Assembly: GCA_027943245.1 (NCBI GenBank)
Contig: JANDJZ010000225.1
Location: forward strand, 1 to 64,000
DNA: 64,000 nucleotides
Direction: 5' to 3'
Source: Acanthamoeba sp. SK_2022b
Taxonomy: Eukaryota > Discosea > Longamoebia > Acanthamoebidae
Part shown: one piece after another, positions 1 to 13,427 of the stretch
Layout: each line of letters starts with the position of its first letter
How positions within the stretch are numbered: position 1 is the stretch's first letter
Translations under genes and position numbers: made by a program
Notes under the pieces: model-generated
The model's input: only the letters and a program-made list of their open reading frames with translations
The model's database searches: none
What the model was told of the DNA's origin: nothing

Positions 1-333
1 CACCAGCCCTCCTTCCACGCGTGGGGCAAAAAAAGACCAAAAAAAAGAGAGAAATGAAAAACCCAAAAACCCAAAAAAGTTCGCGAGCAGTTAATTTAAC
101 AGATAAAAACGACAGGCCAACGGGAGGCCAAGCTTGGTGGTCACCAGGCGCAACCGAGAAAAGGACCGAACAGCACCAAGGCGGCCCCAAACGAAAAGGC
201 CCTCGTCTTGACTGCGCCTGTGTTTCTCCTTTTAGGTCCGACACGAGCAAGAACAAGGCAAACGCAGAGGGTGGGCAGACACAAAAAGTGGTAGAAGAGC
301 ACAGAAGAAGGGGGAGACGACGGCAAAGAAGTC
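1..333. other. Left-edge sequence without a supported gene
   Basis: Short overlapping frames exist on both strands, but none has recognisable domain content or gene-like splicing. The stretch probably contains the 5' leader and promoter of the DOCK gene that starts at 334, possibly with the end of an upstream transcript. Confidence 0.4.
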
Positions 334-1282
334 ATGCAGATGGAGAAAGGCCGTGTCAATCACAACCTGGCGTCGGGGGTGACGTCAATCATGCAGGAGG
401 CCGAGGAGGATCTGCGCCAGCGCAAGGCCGAGGCGGGGAGCGAGAAGGCGCCCGTGGTGAGCGGTCGCTACTTTGAGCGGCTCCACTGGTCGCGGGTGGT
501 GCAGGGCGACCCCATGCCCGAGGTCGTTCTCTTCCCGCCGCCCGGCCAGGACCTGCTCCCCGAGCCTCGACGCACCCGCACCCACCGCTCCACACCCGAT
601 GCTCTCCTTCCCGTACCTCTGTCCACCCCTCTAGTTGGTTTGTTTATTCTTTTAAAAAAGCAATTAATAAATTAATAATAAATTGAAAAGCAAAGGTTAA
701 TAATTGCATCTGCGAACATTGTGTTGTGTTTTTTTTGTATTGGCGCAGGAGGAAGTGGTGGGCTTGCTGCGTGCGTGGCTGGAGAAGGCGAAGGAGGCCG
801 GTGGCGCCGACCCTGCTGCAGGCGACGCTGCGGTGTCCGCCCACCTCATCGACTGCGGCCGCCTGTTCACGCGCTCGTGGGCCAGCGTCGAGTTTCTTCA
901 CCGGGCCGCCCATGGCACTGGCAAGGTGAGCCCCACTGCCCATGTTTTTGGTCCTGCCTATTGGCAGAGAACAACTCATCACCCATCATCACCTCCCTTC
1001 TACAACTCTCTTCTTTCCTTGCCACCCGCTGCAGATGATGATTGGCGTGCCCAAGCCGCTGCCCACGCTCTCCTTTCAGGTCCTCTCCAAGGTGACTCCT
1101 GCCGAGAAGGGCACGTACACCTTGCTCGCGACCCGTGTGTTGCTCCATCTCTTCGCGAGCTCATAACTTCTCTCTCTCTCCTCTCGCTCGCTCGGTTCGA
1201 TAGGAGTCCTGGAGCCGTCGCTGCTGGAATTCAGCGGAGACATTCTCAAGGACGAGATCAAGGAGCGCGTACGTCCTTCGTG

Positions 1283-1360
<78 letters not shown>

Positions 1361-3910
1361 CGTGTGCCAGGTGCCTTGGTCTCGTCATGGATTGCTACTT
1401 CAGAAGTGTTCACTTGTAAACAGCACAAGGACAGGCTCTGCATTTTCGATCTGTGCAAGCTCAGGTCGGAGGACTTCCCCGAAAGCGACGTCCGCGTGGT
1501 CCTCCCGCCTCCAATTGAACATCCGTAGATCTCTCCTCCCTGCCTCTCTCACCTTTCCTCCTCTGACTGACCCTCTCTCTCTCTCCTCTCTCTCTCTCTT
1601 GTGGGCCATGTCGTCTACCAGCGGTTACCAGGTGATGGTGGAGTGCAAGGAGCTCAAGTTTGCACTGGGCGAGAAGGAGCCCTTCTTCTGCTCTCTGGCG
1701 CTGTACCACCGCACTAAACGGCACGTGCACCGCGTCTCCCTCCCTTCATGGCCGCGACGCAGCTGCTCACGATGGCTGGCATGCGCAGGTGTCGTATCTC
1801 GGAGACGTTCTACTTCGATCTCAACTCGGATCGACTGTTGGCGATGGTCCCGCTGCGCAACGAGGTGACTGTCTGCTGCCAATCTCGTCATCGCAGCTTC
1901 CCCCCTCCCCAAGGTCGGGCAGGGATTGAACCGCTCTCTCTCTCTCTCGCCTCAGGGCCCCACGGACAAGAGCACGAAAGCCCGCAAGGCCATTTTCAAC
2001 GTGCGGGAGCAGAGCGCCGACGTCTATCTCGTCCTGAAGGTCGACAAGGTTCTGACCGGCGACAACGATTCCGCCACCGAGCCGTACTTCAAGCATGCCA
2101 CCGTGCGATCCCACCACCACGCCAACGCACACATACACACACGCACTCATCCTTCCCTTCGTCGTCCTCATTCCGAACAGATTAAGCCAAATTCCGAACA
2201 GATTAAGCCAAAGGCAATGACCACCTGGACCAAGGATGTGACTGGCGCGTGTGAGCGCCTTGGCCGATGGCGCCAGCCGTTCGCGTGGACCGCCTTCCAG
2301 CTCTTCTACTCCACCGACAGCGGAAGCCTCCTGCGGTATGCGTGCCCTTTCCCTTCCATTGCGAGTCACCAACGATGTGGCCACAATAGGAGCTAAAATT
2401 TCAACTCCTATTCACCTCTATTGCTTTTTAAGGACGGATACCTCCGATTTCAAGTACCTCATCCGCTCGCGCGCCTCGGATCTGGCCGACGACTCGATCT
2501 ACGACAAGCTGCTGCAGTTCTCGCAGGAGAAGGAAAAGAAGAAACTCAAGTGCCTCCCGGCCAAGTGCGTGATGGAGATCTGCGAGTGGCGCGGACAGCG
2601 AGACGGCGAATCCGGCGAGGCACCGCAGCTGCTCTGTCTCAACCCTTCTCTCTTGCCGCTCGCTCCCCTGCCTACTGCCTCTGACTGCGAGGTAAGCATC
2701 GCTCTCGTTACCTCTCAGAGAGGGACAGCCACGGCTGAGTACTGACCGATTGTGCGTGGGCCGTGACGGCAGGTGGCCAAGGAAGTGCAAAAGTTCGTGG
2801 ACAAGTCGGACGCCGCCTGCGCGGAGCCGTACCTGAGCTGGGTCAACAATTTGTACATCTACCCATCGAGCCTCTCGCTCAAGGGCTACGCCGGCGAGAA
2901 GCCCCGCACCATCGGCGTCTCTGTCAAACTTCTCAATTCCGACAACGACCCCAACGCGCCGGGTCTCCAGGTACCACGACCACGCACGCCCGCGTGTAAT
3001 TCGCTGCTAATAGAGGCGAGCAGACGATCTACGGCAGCAGTTCGGAGCAGGAGTACGTGACCGAGCGCACGACGGCAGTCACCTATCACAATCAGAGGCC
3101 CTCCTTCTACGACGAGATCAAGATTAGGCTTCCTGCCGCTCTCTCCACCAAGTAGGCCTCTCTCCCCTTATTGGCCGCCGCTGCCGCGGCGCTGGCGTAG
3201 GTGGCGACAGCTGACTCACTGGGTGACAACCCGCTCGCCAGGACCCACGCGTTGTTTACGTTCTATCAGGTTTCCTGCAAGGAGCCTAAGAAGAAGGACA
3301 AGGCCAAGGGACTGGTACGCCTATGTGGTTTCGCCACTAACCCCCCCCCAAAACCAATTTCCCTGTTCTCTGGCGCTTCACCTGCGCTTGCTCATCGCCG
3401 TTGGCGTGCGCAGAAAACGCTGGGCCATGCGGTGCTTCCCATTTTCCCCGAGGGCCAGTACGCGCCTCGACCCATCTCGCTTTCCTTTTCCTTTCCTTTT
3501 CTTTCGTGTGGCCCTGATGGATCGGATTTGGGGGGATCAGAGTGCTCGAGGATGGCGAGCACAACTTGCCCGTGTCCTACGACCTGCCTTCGTCCTACCT
3601 CTCCGTGGTGAGGGAGGACAGCATCAAGGTGTGGCCTTCGTGTTCGTTGTCATCATCCTTACCATCACGGGCTGCGCCTCTCACGCGTGAGCCTTAATTC
3701 TTTAATAATGCGTGCAGTACGTGGGCAACAAAGCGTCGCTTGCGCTCAACGTCCGGGTCGAGTCGTCGGTCTACTCTCAGAACCGCAGCCTCGCCAACTT
3801 CTTCTCCCTCTACAAGGCCAAGGACGAAACCGCCACAACGCTCGAGGTCGCCTCCTCCTCCTAGCCCCTCCCTAACACTATCTCTTCTTGAGAGTTGATT
3901 GTTAATTGAT

Positions 3911-3981
<71 letters not shown>

Positions 3982-6900
3982 TGTGTGTGATGTGTGTGAT
4001 GTGTGTGATTGGTGCGATTTGTGTGATTTGTGTGATGTGGTGTGTACGCGCTACAGGCGATCCGCGCGGTGAAGGAGGTCAGTGTGGCGGAGATCGGCCG
4101 CTTTTACCCGCAGGTGCTCGACGCCCTGTTTCAGGTCTTGTGTCTCCGCAGCACGCGCGCAGGCCAACACGCGCTCCTTTCCATTCTCCATGTCCTCCGC
4201 TGGTACTCCCGCTCACTCCCCCGCTCCGCCACGGCGGATGCACGCCTTTGAAACTGAGAGCTCTGCGTTCACAGCGTGAGCCAGCTGCCGGGTGAGGCAA
4301 AGGCTGGGCGGCATCCGGGGCTCGTCACCTATGCCGACTACGTGTACGATGGCGCAGGGGCTGCTGGCGCTGTTCCCCTCTTCGCTCGCCTTCCCGAGGT
4401 CTGGAAGGTCATCACCACCTTTGCCGGCCCGGTACCACACCGCCTTCTTTCTTTTCGATTGTTTTGTTTGTTATTTTCTCCTTTTTTGGTCAAATTTGTT
4501 TCCGTCGTATACGACGAAGAATTGGCTCTCGCCTGTTGGCTTACTCATGGATGGAATGCAGAATCTGACGGCGGAGGAGGTCGAAGGGGTCAATAAGTTC
4601 GCCTGGTTCTTCTTCACTCTCATCACCAAATCGATGACCCTCTACCTGCATCAAACCGATAGACTGCGTACGCCATTCCTGTCGATGGCCATAACAACTG
4701 TGATGAGCACGCTCCACTCACCCTTTCGCACGCAACACCGCACACAACGGCCCATGTAGAGAGCGACAACAACCGCGAGGAGCGGTTCAACCCCGAGGTG
4801 CTCGCCAAGATCCGCGAGCTGCTGCTCGCCCTCCGTGACCAGATCGTCGCTGGCTGGAGCAACGAACAGCCCGACCCCTTGTACGCGCTCTGCCCCAGTC
4901 GGAGCTGCGTGCCTTGCGGCAACCGAATCTCATCTAAGCCGCCATTCGTTGTTGCCAACTCAAACTCGGCAGGTGGGTCAAGTACGCCGCCGACATGAAC
5001 CACCAGGTGGCCTGCTTCGTGCGGGACCTGTTTGCCATCGTCGATCGTGGCTACGTGTTCGACCTGGTACGCAGGACAGCTTCTCCTATCCCAACTTCTG
5101 CCGATCGTCTGATAAGCCGCATCCGCGGTTGTGTGACGTCACCACAGGCCTACGAGTACATGAGCGGGCTGCAGCACAAGGACAACCCCAACTCGACCGG
5201 CCTCCTCTCCCTCCGCTTCGACTTGCTCACGGTGCGCTCTCGCCTCCGAGCGGTCTCATGCCCGCGAAGTGCCACGCATCTTACGCGGGCGATCGTGGTC
5301 GTGGCGTAGGTGTTGAGCGACTACGAGCATTTCGTTCCGCTCAACCTTCCTGTGCCGGACAAGATCGAGACCATGGTCAACCTGGCGCCCAGGCTCATGT
5401 ACGTCCATGAACTCTCTCCCCTCTCCCATTTCCTTCGCGCCGTGTGTCCTCTCCGTGATGCGTTGATGGCTCACTCTCGCGGCGCAGGCAAAAGCACTTC
5501 CTGGTGGGCATGATCCTGCAGGAGATCTTCGCGGTTCTCTCCAACACGGAGCGCACGCACCGTTACATGGTATTCGCACAATCACTCGCTCGCTCGCGCC
5601 ATGACCGTTATCGCAGTGCTTATCCGGTTGACTGATTGCATGCGTCTCGGATGCTCAGGGCATCAACTTGCTGCGACGCATGCTGGTCAATCGCGAGTAC
5701 GACCCGCGCTACACGTCCCGTCTCGCCAAGCAGCGCATCGCTGGCCTGTTCATTCCATTCTTCATCAGCGTACGTCCGCCTCGGCTACAAGTCTATCTCT
5801 TTTTCTTCTAATTTCTCGCGCTATCGACTGCAGCTTGTGGAGAAGGGGCACGCGATTGTTTGCCTGCACACGTCCGGCAACTCGGCCGAAGACGAGGCCC
5901 GCGAGGAAGAAAGAAAGCAACTGCTCCTGTGCTTCCTGTACGTTCCCTCTCTCCATCTCATTTCAACATGACGCACGCAGTAAAACCAGCTCGTAGATGA
6001 TTTATTTATACTTTATTTATCGGATTTAACGAATTTATTTATACGTTGTTGTGCAGGTCCATCCTGGACAATTCGTCTCGGCAGATGATGCACAACTGGT
6101 GGTCCAAGGAGTCGCCCGCCCACAACAAGTCCTTCCTTCGTCTGCTGCAGCTGTCGCTCAAGGCCTTCCAGGTAGGCTCTCCCAGCCAAACTTCACGTGA
6201 GTCAAATCGATCTGGTTGACGGCCTTCGCTCTTTTGGCGTGTTATCAGTACGATCCGCTGGGCGCCGTTCAGAAACACATCACCAAGATGACCGAGCAGG
6301 CCGCGACTCAAGCCAGCCAACAACAACTCCAAGACAAGCGAAAAAAGCGAAGCGTACGCTCCCTTCGCTTTCTCGCTCCTTCGTTCTTTTAACGTCGCGT
6401 TCTCATTCTTTGTTCAATTGTGGCTTGGCCATCCAGACTCGAATGGAAAAGCGACCCGTCGCGGGTAGCGCCCCAAACACGCCTCCGATGACCCTCGATG
6501 GAGGCGTATCGGCGCCACCCGGTCGGTTCCTAATGCCCCCGGGAGCGGCCGGCAGCTTCTTCCCGAACACCAGCGACGGCGGTCGCGAGACCCGCTTCAA
6601 ACACCGATCTGTCATCACCGAAGGGTCCACCAGCTATGTAACGACACGCCTCTACGCATACTTCTCTCTATATTATATGTTTGTTTTTAGGCGTGGGGAG
6701 GGGAAGAGAAAGCTTATTGGATTAACGTATGATCGTGCAGGATTCGCAGTTGAGCCAGACTGTGTCGATGACCGTATTGGACACTCTCATGAACTTCGCA
6801 TTCGACCACCAGGTGCGTCGGTCGTCAAAGCATCTCCCCAATGTCATGCGTCTGACACACGCCACCCGCAGGCCGACCTGAACACGGAGCAGAGCAAGTA

Positions 6901-9769
6901 CATTGGCTCGGTGTATCAGGTGCTGCTGCAGCTGCTGCGCATGAACCAGTCCGACGCCTTCCTCGTCCACGTCTTCCGCGCCCTTCGCACATTCATCAAT
7001 CTCTTCTCCAAGATGCTGTTCGTCTACTCCACTAACGACGTACGTTCCCTGCTTCGCCTTTGTTCTGTGCGCGTGTGGCTGTTACAACGACTGATGGCGA
7101 TCGTTGACATGCGCAGCACATCATGAACTGCGGAGCATTGATCTACGAGATCATCCGGCACGCCGACTTCAACTCGCCACAGACAAGGGCGCAGGCGGCT
7201 ACGCTGATCTACGTCATGCTGCGGCGCAACTTCCAAGAGCGCGGCAACGTGGCCCGCGCGAAGCTGCAGCTCACCATCGCCACCGAGCGCATGGTCAACG
7301 TCCTCATGAAGGACGCCGTCACCGCTACCGATGTAAGTGAACGGTGCTGACCTCGGGTGCTGTCAAGCATGTGGCACTGACGAATATTCGTGCATAGGAC
7401 ACGCATGTGATGCGTTCGCTGGAGGCAGTGAGCGAGTTTGCCGGATCGGAGTTGGTAGGAGGCAACTTCAAGGACGAGGTGCGCACGCTGGTCGCGCGTC
7501 TCTCCACCGCTCTGCGCAATCAGATGAAGATGGCCAAGTACCGCCACGACCCCGAAAAGCTGGCCGAGCTCTACCTCTCCACCTCAGAAGGCTACAAGGT
7601 TCCCTCTCACTTCCTAAATTGTTTTAAATTTATCTTTTATTGTTGTAATTTTCTTATCATTCAATTACAATTGTTATCGACTGACTGCAATGGCTGGTGC
7701 CTGATGTTTTCACAGGACTCGCCAGATCTGAGGGTGATCTGGCTCAACAACCTGGCGCAGGACCTCAAGTCACGCGGCGCGCTCGAGGAGGCGGCGCAAT
7801 GCAAGTTCAACGTGGCTGCCCTGGTCATCGGCTACATGGCCCTCCTCAAACCACAGGAGGCGGTTGCCATTGACGTCGCCTCGGCCTTCAAGTACTGCCC
7901 GCCCTCCCATCGGCCACGCGCTGTGAAGTGGAATGCAAAAGAATGGGTGATTGATTGGCAAGTGCAGGAGCCTCATGGTCACGGCGACGCCGGAGGTGAG
8001 CCTGCCGCACAGCGATGCCGAGGGCGTGTGCACCATTCGACAGTTCACCGTGGGCGGCCTGCTGGAGGAGCTGCAGGAGGCACTCGGCCTCCTCAAGCAG
8101 ACCGGCGCGTACGAGATGTGCGTGGACGTCGGGTACCGGCTACTCACGCCCATCCACCAGAAGGCGCGCACCTACCACAAGCTTGTCCACACCTTCGACG
8201 AACTTTCGCAACTGTGCTCTCAGATCACCCTTGGCGTACGTACTACCCTTCTTGCGCGTACGCACACTGCCTTAATACTGTTATTTTAAAATAACAGTAT
8301 TACTTATATTAACTCTGATTATTATTCATGTGTGCAATAGAACGAAGCCCAGGGGCGCATGTGGAGTAAGTACTACCGTGTGGGCTTCTACGGCGAGGCG
8401 TTTGAAGATCTCGACAACAAGTGCGTCAATCGATGCAGCAACGACAACTTGCACTTGCGCTCCCACACCGCACGACGCTCACATGCCTCTATGGCCACAT
8501 CCAGGGAGTTTGTGTACAAGGAGAGCGCGGCGTGCCGTCTGGCGGACATCTCCAACCGCTTCACAGAGCAGTTCGGCGCCAAGTTCGGGGCGGACAAGAT
8601 CCAGCTGCTCCCCAACAAACCCGTAACCCGGCTCTCCTCGCTCCCCTCTCCTGTCCGCTCCCCGCATTCTGACGCAGCGAGCCTGCGACGTGCGCGGAAT
8701 GCAGGTGGACCGGGACGCGCTGGACAAGAGCCGGGTCTACATCCAGATCGTGGAGGTGACGCCCTACTTCACGCCTGAGGAGCTGATTGTCCGGAAGACG
8801 CCCTTCTCGCGCAGCTTCAACCTCAGTACGTCCCGGCTCTCCCCGATTTGTCTGCATTTCCACTCGTTCCTCGTTCTCAGTTCTTTTCGTCTACAGCGCG
8901 TTTCATGTACGAGACGCCGTTCGTGAAGGAGGGCAAGAAGATGGGCAGCATGGAGGTACATCTTTTCCCCCTTTACTGAATTTAATATCTCTGTATTAAA
9001 TGCTGGCGACCACCTTGTGCAAACACAACACACAGGATCAATACAAACGACAGACCATCGTGAAGACCTCACACGCCTTCCCTTCCATGCACAAGCGCGT
9101 TCCCGTCGTCTCCAAAGAAGAGGTGCGATAGAGCTCGGCCAGTTGTTAGTGATTAATACCTGCTCTCTGGCTCATATATTTGTCGCACACGCGTGGCGTT
9201 GTCTTCTTTCAGATCATTCTGTCGCCGATCGAGACAGCCCGCGATTTGATCAAGGGCCGCTCGGAGGCGCTGCAGAAGGAGTTGTCGTCAACCAGTCCCA
9301 ACACCAAGACCCTCCAGATCGTGCTTCAGGGCTCTGTCCTACTCCGTACGTTCCCCGTGGACACGAGTGTTTGTGGGGGGGGGGGCAGCAAGCTCACCGG
9401 CGCGGCAGAGGTGAATGCTGGTCCGCTGGAGATCTGCCGCCTGTTCCTGAGCGAGGAAAAGCGCAAGGAGTGGCCCGAGGAGCATGTCCTCGAGCTCGAC
9501 GCCGCCATGAAGGAGTTCTTCAAGCTCTGCGGCTTTGCTCTCGTGCGCTTCCTTCCCTCGCTTTTCGATGCGCACGAAGCTTCGGCTGTCACTAATGGAG
9601 AGAGAACTGCACACAGGCGCTGAATGGGTCGCTGATCACGGACGACCAGCTGCCGTTCCAGGAGAAGCTCAAGGAAGGCTACGCCGACGTGCGCACGCAA
9701 ATGTCGCAGTACGTCGACCTCAAGCCCGCCCAGTCCTCCCCGGAAATGAGCCGCGACAGCACCATGTGA
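334..9769 (+). CDS. DOCK-family (zizimin/DOCK-C/D type) guanine nucleotide exchange factor
   Basis: A many-exon gene encoding a large DOCK GEF, a family that activates Rac/Cdc42 GTPases at membranes. The start is the ATG at 334 (reads MQMEKGRVNHN). The DHR-1 (C2-like) domain lies at about 2.8-3.65 kb, with NNLYIYPSSLSLKG, YHNQRPSFYDEIKIRLP and HALFTFYQVSC; these match the zizimin class more than the ELMO-binding DOCK180 class. A helical middle section follows (NFFSLYKAKDE, LNLPVPDK, RLAKQRIAGLFIPFF). The catalytic DHR-2 (DOCKER) domain spans about 7.4-9.7 kb, with YLSTSEGYKDSPDLRV (across an intron), YYRVGFYGEAFEDLDNK, RFMYETPFVKEGK and KTSHAFPSMHKRVPV. The stop is TGA at 9767. Two introns carry long GT repeats (about 1.28 and 3.9 kb). 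No N-terminal PH domain was seen. GTPase specificity cannot be told from sequence alone. Rough length is well over 1,500 residues. Confidence 0.9.
1284..1359 (+). repeat. (GT)n microsatellite in a DOCK intron
   Basis: About 38 tandem GT dinucleotides a few bases after a GTACGT donor. Frames through it give artefactual poly-(Val-Cys) or poly-(Thr-His) peptides. Confidence 0.97.
3913..4045 (+). repeat. (TG)n microsatellite with a degenerate GTGTGAT tail
   Basis: Perfect TG repeat to 3980, then an imperfect array of GTGTGAT-like units up to about 4045. It lies in the DOCK intron that follows the DHR-1 coding region. Confidence 0.95.
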
Positions 9770-9857
9770 CCGCGCCACCTCTCTGTCTTTTATTCTTTTA
9801 TTTATTTTGAGCGTGTTTTCTTTATTATGAAAATGAAAGCAAGCCTTCGAAGAAAAG

Positions 9858-9863
9858 AATAAA
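9858..9863 (+). promoter_or_regulatory. Candidate poly(A) signal of the DOCK gene
   Basis: AATAAA lies 15 nt upstream of the next gene's ATG (9878). If used, cleavage of the DOCK transcript would fall inside the p62 gene, so neighbouring transcripts would overlap. Confidence 0.4.
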
Positions 9864-9877
9864 AGTAAAGAGTGAAG

Positions 9878-12559
9878 ATGGAAGCGGACGAGGTGCCCTT
9901 GCTGGAGGCGACGGCCCGACGGCGCCCGCCAGCAAAGGGTCAAGGCAAGGTGGGTCAATGGGGTCAACTCACGCTCACCTCACGCAGCCTATCTTTTCGA
10001 GAAGGTGTCGAAGATCTGCGGGTGGATCTCTGCAATGTGGCCGCCCACTTCGTCACGCCACCCACCGCCAAGCTCATTTGCCTCAAAATCACTGTCGACG
10101 CTTCTTCTGAGCCCCGCCAAGAGGGCGAAGCAGCTGCAGCTGCAGATGCCAAGAAGAGAAAGACGAGAGGACAGGAGCTGGTGTTTGAATTCACATCGGA
10201 GGCGGTGGCCGAGCGTGATAGCTTCCGGGACCTCATCGCCCAGCTCGTGCCGCCCTTGCGTCGCCAGAAGCAACCCAAGCTCACCACCAGCCTTGCCCCG
10301 TCGGCCCACGTACGTGCCCTCCTTACACGCTCTCGGCGCGCCTTGGCCTGAGAGTAGCATTCGCCTTGTGCAGAGGGGCTTGGCCCGTACGGTGGCAGTA
10401 CTGCAGAGTGCAGAGGCAGCGCCAGAGGTGATGGAGGAGGTGGTGAGTGCGGAGGTGGCGAAGAGACGAGCCGCACTGCTGGAAGGCGATGCCGAGGCAC
10501 GCGAGCTCTACCAGCGCCTTGTCACGAGCGGAGTGGTATCGGCGCGCGAGTTTTGGCACAGCCGCGAGGTAGCTATTCCACACACAACACACAACCTGCA
10601 CCCCTCCACGCGCAATCTTTCATCTAACCGTGGTCGTGCTAGCACATGCTCGAGAGCGAAGCACAGCAGCGCGCGAGCACGAAGGAAGCGGCCGCTGAAG
10701 GTTCCATTGTGCCTCCGCCTTGCGTCTTTGTGCGACCACTACGTAGTGCTCACCACAACTCGTGTGATGGCAGACGAACTGGGAGGAGGTGATGGCGAAG
10801 TGAAGCCGGTGGCCGAGAGCGACGTCTCGGTCCAATACAAGCTCACCACGGCCGACATCAGGCGCATCTTCACCGAGCAGCCAACCGTTAAGAAGGCGTT
10901 CGAGGAGTGGGTGCCTCTCAAGATGACCGAGGCACGTTCGGACATGCCCTCCACTAAGCAGCGCACTCGTTCTTCTCCTGCTAGGCTGGAGCTGGATCCA
11001 CCGCTTATCCCTTCATCGTCGCCTCAACAACAGATGCAATTCTGGACCAAGTACTTCCAGTCCAAGTACTTCCACCGAGGCGATGGGAAGAAGAAGCAGG
11101 AAGAGGAGAAGGCGACGGAGGAGGAGCTAGAGGGCCAGGATCAGCCCAGCAAATCGAGGAAGGGCAAGGAGAAGGCACATCACGCCGCTGCAGTGCGCGT
11201 GAAGCGAGGTATAGCCTTGCCTCAAGCGGATTCCCCCCCTCCTTTTTTTCTGTTGGTCTCTAAGGTGAGTGATGGCCACCAATCACTCCACAGAGGAGGA
11301 TATGCGATTGAGGCTGGGAGCCATCGACCTCACCTCCGATTTGACTCGAAGCGATGACGCGAGCCTCGACGCAAGGGTATCACCTCTGGACGCGCAATCG
11401 ATGCTGCGTTTGAGTTTTTTAAGCGCCCGTATGTTGTTGCTGCACCGCGATAACAGAAGGGCTACGGAGTGGCTGATGAAGGAACGACCAGGCCAAAGGA
11501 CACCAAGAAGCTCTCCCTCCTGCAGAAGATCAACCGGCACGCCACCACGGCGCTCGGCGAGATCGAAAGGTGTGTCCACCCCAAACACACTCTCGTTGGA
11601 ATGGGCGGGGCGGGGTTGCTCAACGCAGTTGTGTGCGTTTCGTAGGGCCAAGGCGAAAGAGGACGGGGAGGAGATGGACATCGACATTTCAGCGTCGTCC
11701 CTCACCGCCAAGGACCCCATCAAGCCGTCGCCTGCCGCAGTGGACGCCGAGCAGATGAAGGCGAGCGAAGCCAGGTTGGCAGAGGTCACGCTCCTGCCAG
11801 AGCTCGAGGGGCGAGAGGACACCAATTACGTGGCCTTGGCCATCCAGGACCAGCGGCGCTATTTCCAGGGCAGCTCACTCGTCGCCGCTGACCCATCGTC
11901 CTCCTCTCCTTCCTCTACGACGTACAACGCAGACGTAGGGTCTCCTCCCTAAGTTGTGCTGCTGCTATCTGTTGCGTGTTGTGGGGCAGCCGGTGGCTCA
12001 CTCCGCATCGCTGTACTGTCTCGGCAGACGACCTTGGCGGCTGTGCTTGCGACGTTCCGCGCAGAAGTCACGACGCTCAGGCAGAGCGCAGAGCAGCGAG
12101 ACGGCCCAATCATGGATCAGAGAGCGGCGGCCGGCGTCCTGCGGGAGCTCGACGGCCTCTGCCGCACCGCGGCTGCCGCCAAGTCGGACCGAGGCGGGTC
12201 GTACGGTCTCACACCGGCCGAGATGAAGATGCTGACCGACTACAACGACAGAGCGACCGAACTCCTGCGTCACTTCTGGCGATGCTACCCGCTCTCTTCG
12301 CGCGCTCTTGCCACCAAGGTGCTCACAGACAAGATGCTGGCAAACATGTTTTCTCGCTCACGCATCATCCTCTCGCTCAAATCAGGCGGCCAAGGTGGGC
12401 GTAGCGATCGAGGAGCTGAAGGAGGAAATGGAAACTGTGGCGAGCAAGAAGAAGATCACAGGCCGAAGCCCGACAAGCGTTGTGGTGGGAGAGGTGCTTC
12501 TCTCCTTATTGCAGATGCTGACCAATGCGCTAGACGCGCGGACAACTGTAGACAAATAA
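9878..12559 (+). CDS. GTF2H1: TFIIH core subunit p62 (GTF2H1/Tfb1)
   Basis: p62 is a core TFIIH subunit used in RNA polymerase II initiation and nucleotide excision repair. The N-terminal part resembles its PH domain (GQLTLTSRSLSFREGVEDL, LVFEFTSEAVAERDSFRDLI). BSD domain 1 follows (LYQRLVTSGVVSAREFWHSR). BSD domain 2 comes next, with FWTKYFQSKYFHRGD, a p62 signature. The C-terminal half carries LLRHFWRCYPL and a terminal helix ending DARTTVDK. The ATG at 9878 is used; a GTG two codons upstream is not needed. Several introns interrupt the gene. Low-complexity acidic/Lys insertions sit after BSD2. The stop TAA (12557) overlaps an AATAAA hexamer. Confidence 0.9.
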
Positions 12560-12560
12560 A
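12555..12560 (+). promoter_or_regulatory. AATAAA overlapping the p62 stop codon
   Basis: The hexamer contains the TAA stop at 12557-12559. If functional, the 3' UTR would be only tens of bases long. A second AATAAA occurs near 12767, just before SPT4. Confidence 0.4.
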
Positions 12561-12811
12561 TACTCCAGCAGACGTGTGTATACAGCGATAGTATCGCCAG
12601 AGCGGCGTTCGAGAGCAGGCCGGTTGTGGCGAATGTACCGTGGACACACCAGATTGTAGCAAGCTTCTCACTTACAACACTCCTAGCCTAGGAGTTTGCC
12701 GCTGTCCTGGAGTGGACCAGCATCGAAGAGTAGCGTGTGACAAGAACTGGGTTTTATTTATGAAAAAAATAAATTTCCACAAATTCTTTTGGCCCACATA
12801 AGCACAACAAG

Positions 12812-13195
12812 ATGGCGACGCCTGCGGATGCTGCGCTCAACAGCATTGTGCCCGCTGATATGAAGAACTTGCGGGCATGTCTGTTCTGCTCGCTGGTGAA
12901 GACCTTCCAGCAGTTTGAGATGTTCGGCTGCGATAATTGCAATTTCCTGGAGATGGAAGAGGACAAGGACAAGGTGAATGAATGCACATCTTCCTCATTC
13001 GAGGGCTTGATCGCGATGATGAAGCCCGAGGAGAGCTGGGTGGCCAAGTGGCAGCGTCTGAGGAGCAGCGGACGGCCCTTCCAGCGCGGCGTGTATGCCA
13101 TCTCCGTCAACGGTCGCCTCCCTTCTCGCGTTGTGGCCGGCCTCGAAAAGCAGGGCATCCACTACGTCTCACGCGACATGAGTGAGCGTGCTTGA
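12812..13195 (+). CDS. SPT4: Transcription elongation factor SPT4 (DSIF small subunit)
   Basis: A single-exon gene of 127 codons, the usual SPT4 length. SPT4 pairs with SPT5 to form DSIF, which controls RNA polymerase II/I processivity. The protein starts MATPADAALNSIV and has the zinc-ribbon cysteines in LRACLFCSLVKTF and CDNCNF. The family hallmarks CTSSSFEGLIAMM, ESWVAKWQRLR and GVYAISVNGRLP follow. The gap to p62 is about 250 bp and to the VPS9 gene about 230 bp, all on the same strand. Lack of introns is exceptional in this window. Confidence 0.97.
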   Translation: MATPADAALNSIVPADMKNLRACLFCSLVKTFQQFEMFGCDNCNFLEMEEDKDKVNECTSSSFEGLIAMMKPEESWVAKWQRLRSSGRPFQRGVYAISVNGRLPSRVVAGLEKQGIHYVSRDMSERA

Positions 13196-13427
13196 ATCTG
13201 TCTCCAGCTCCGCCCCCTTTCCTAATGTAAATTCTGTTTTCCGCTGAACACAAGATCTTCTGCCCAAAGATTACCCATCCAATTGCGCCTTCTGGCACCA
13301 CCAGGCGAATGGTGGACGGTCCAGCTGGGCCATCGTCGATGATTAGGTATCCATCCGCTGGGCGCCGAGAGAAAAAAGTCAAGACTCGCGTTAACACAAG
13401 CCGTAGCCTTCCAAAAAACTGTGCGCT

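Noticed and set aside
1258..1868. Frames with poly-(Cys-Val) or poly-(Thr-His), also at 3906, 16443, 25148, 37290 and 50561
   Set aside because: Produced by GT/CA microsatellites in introns, not by real proteins.
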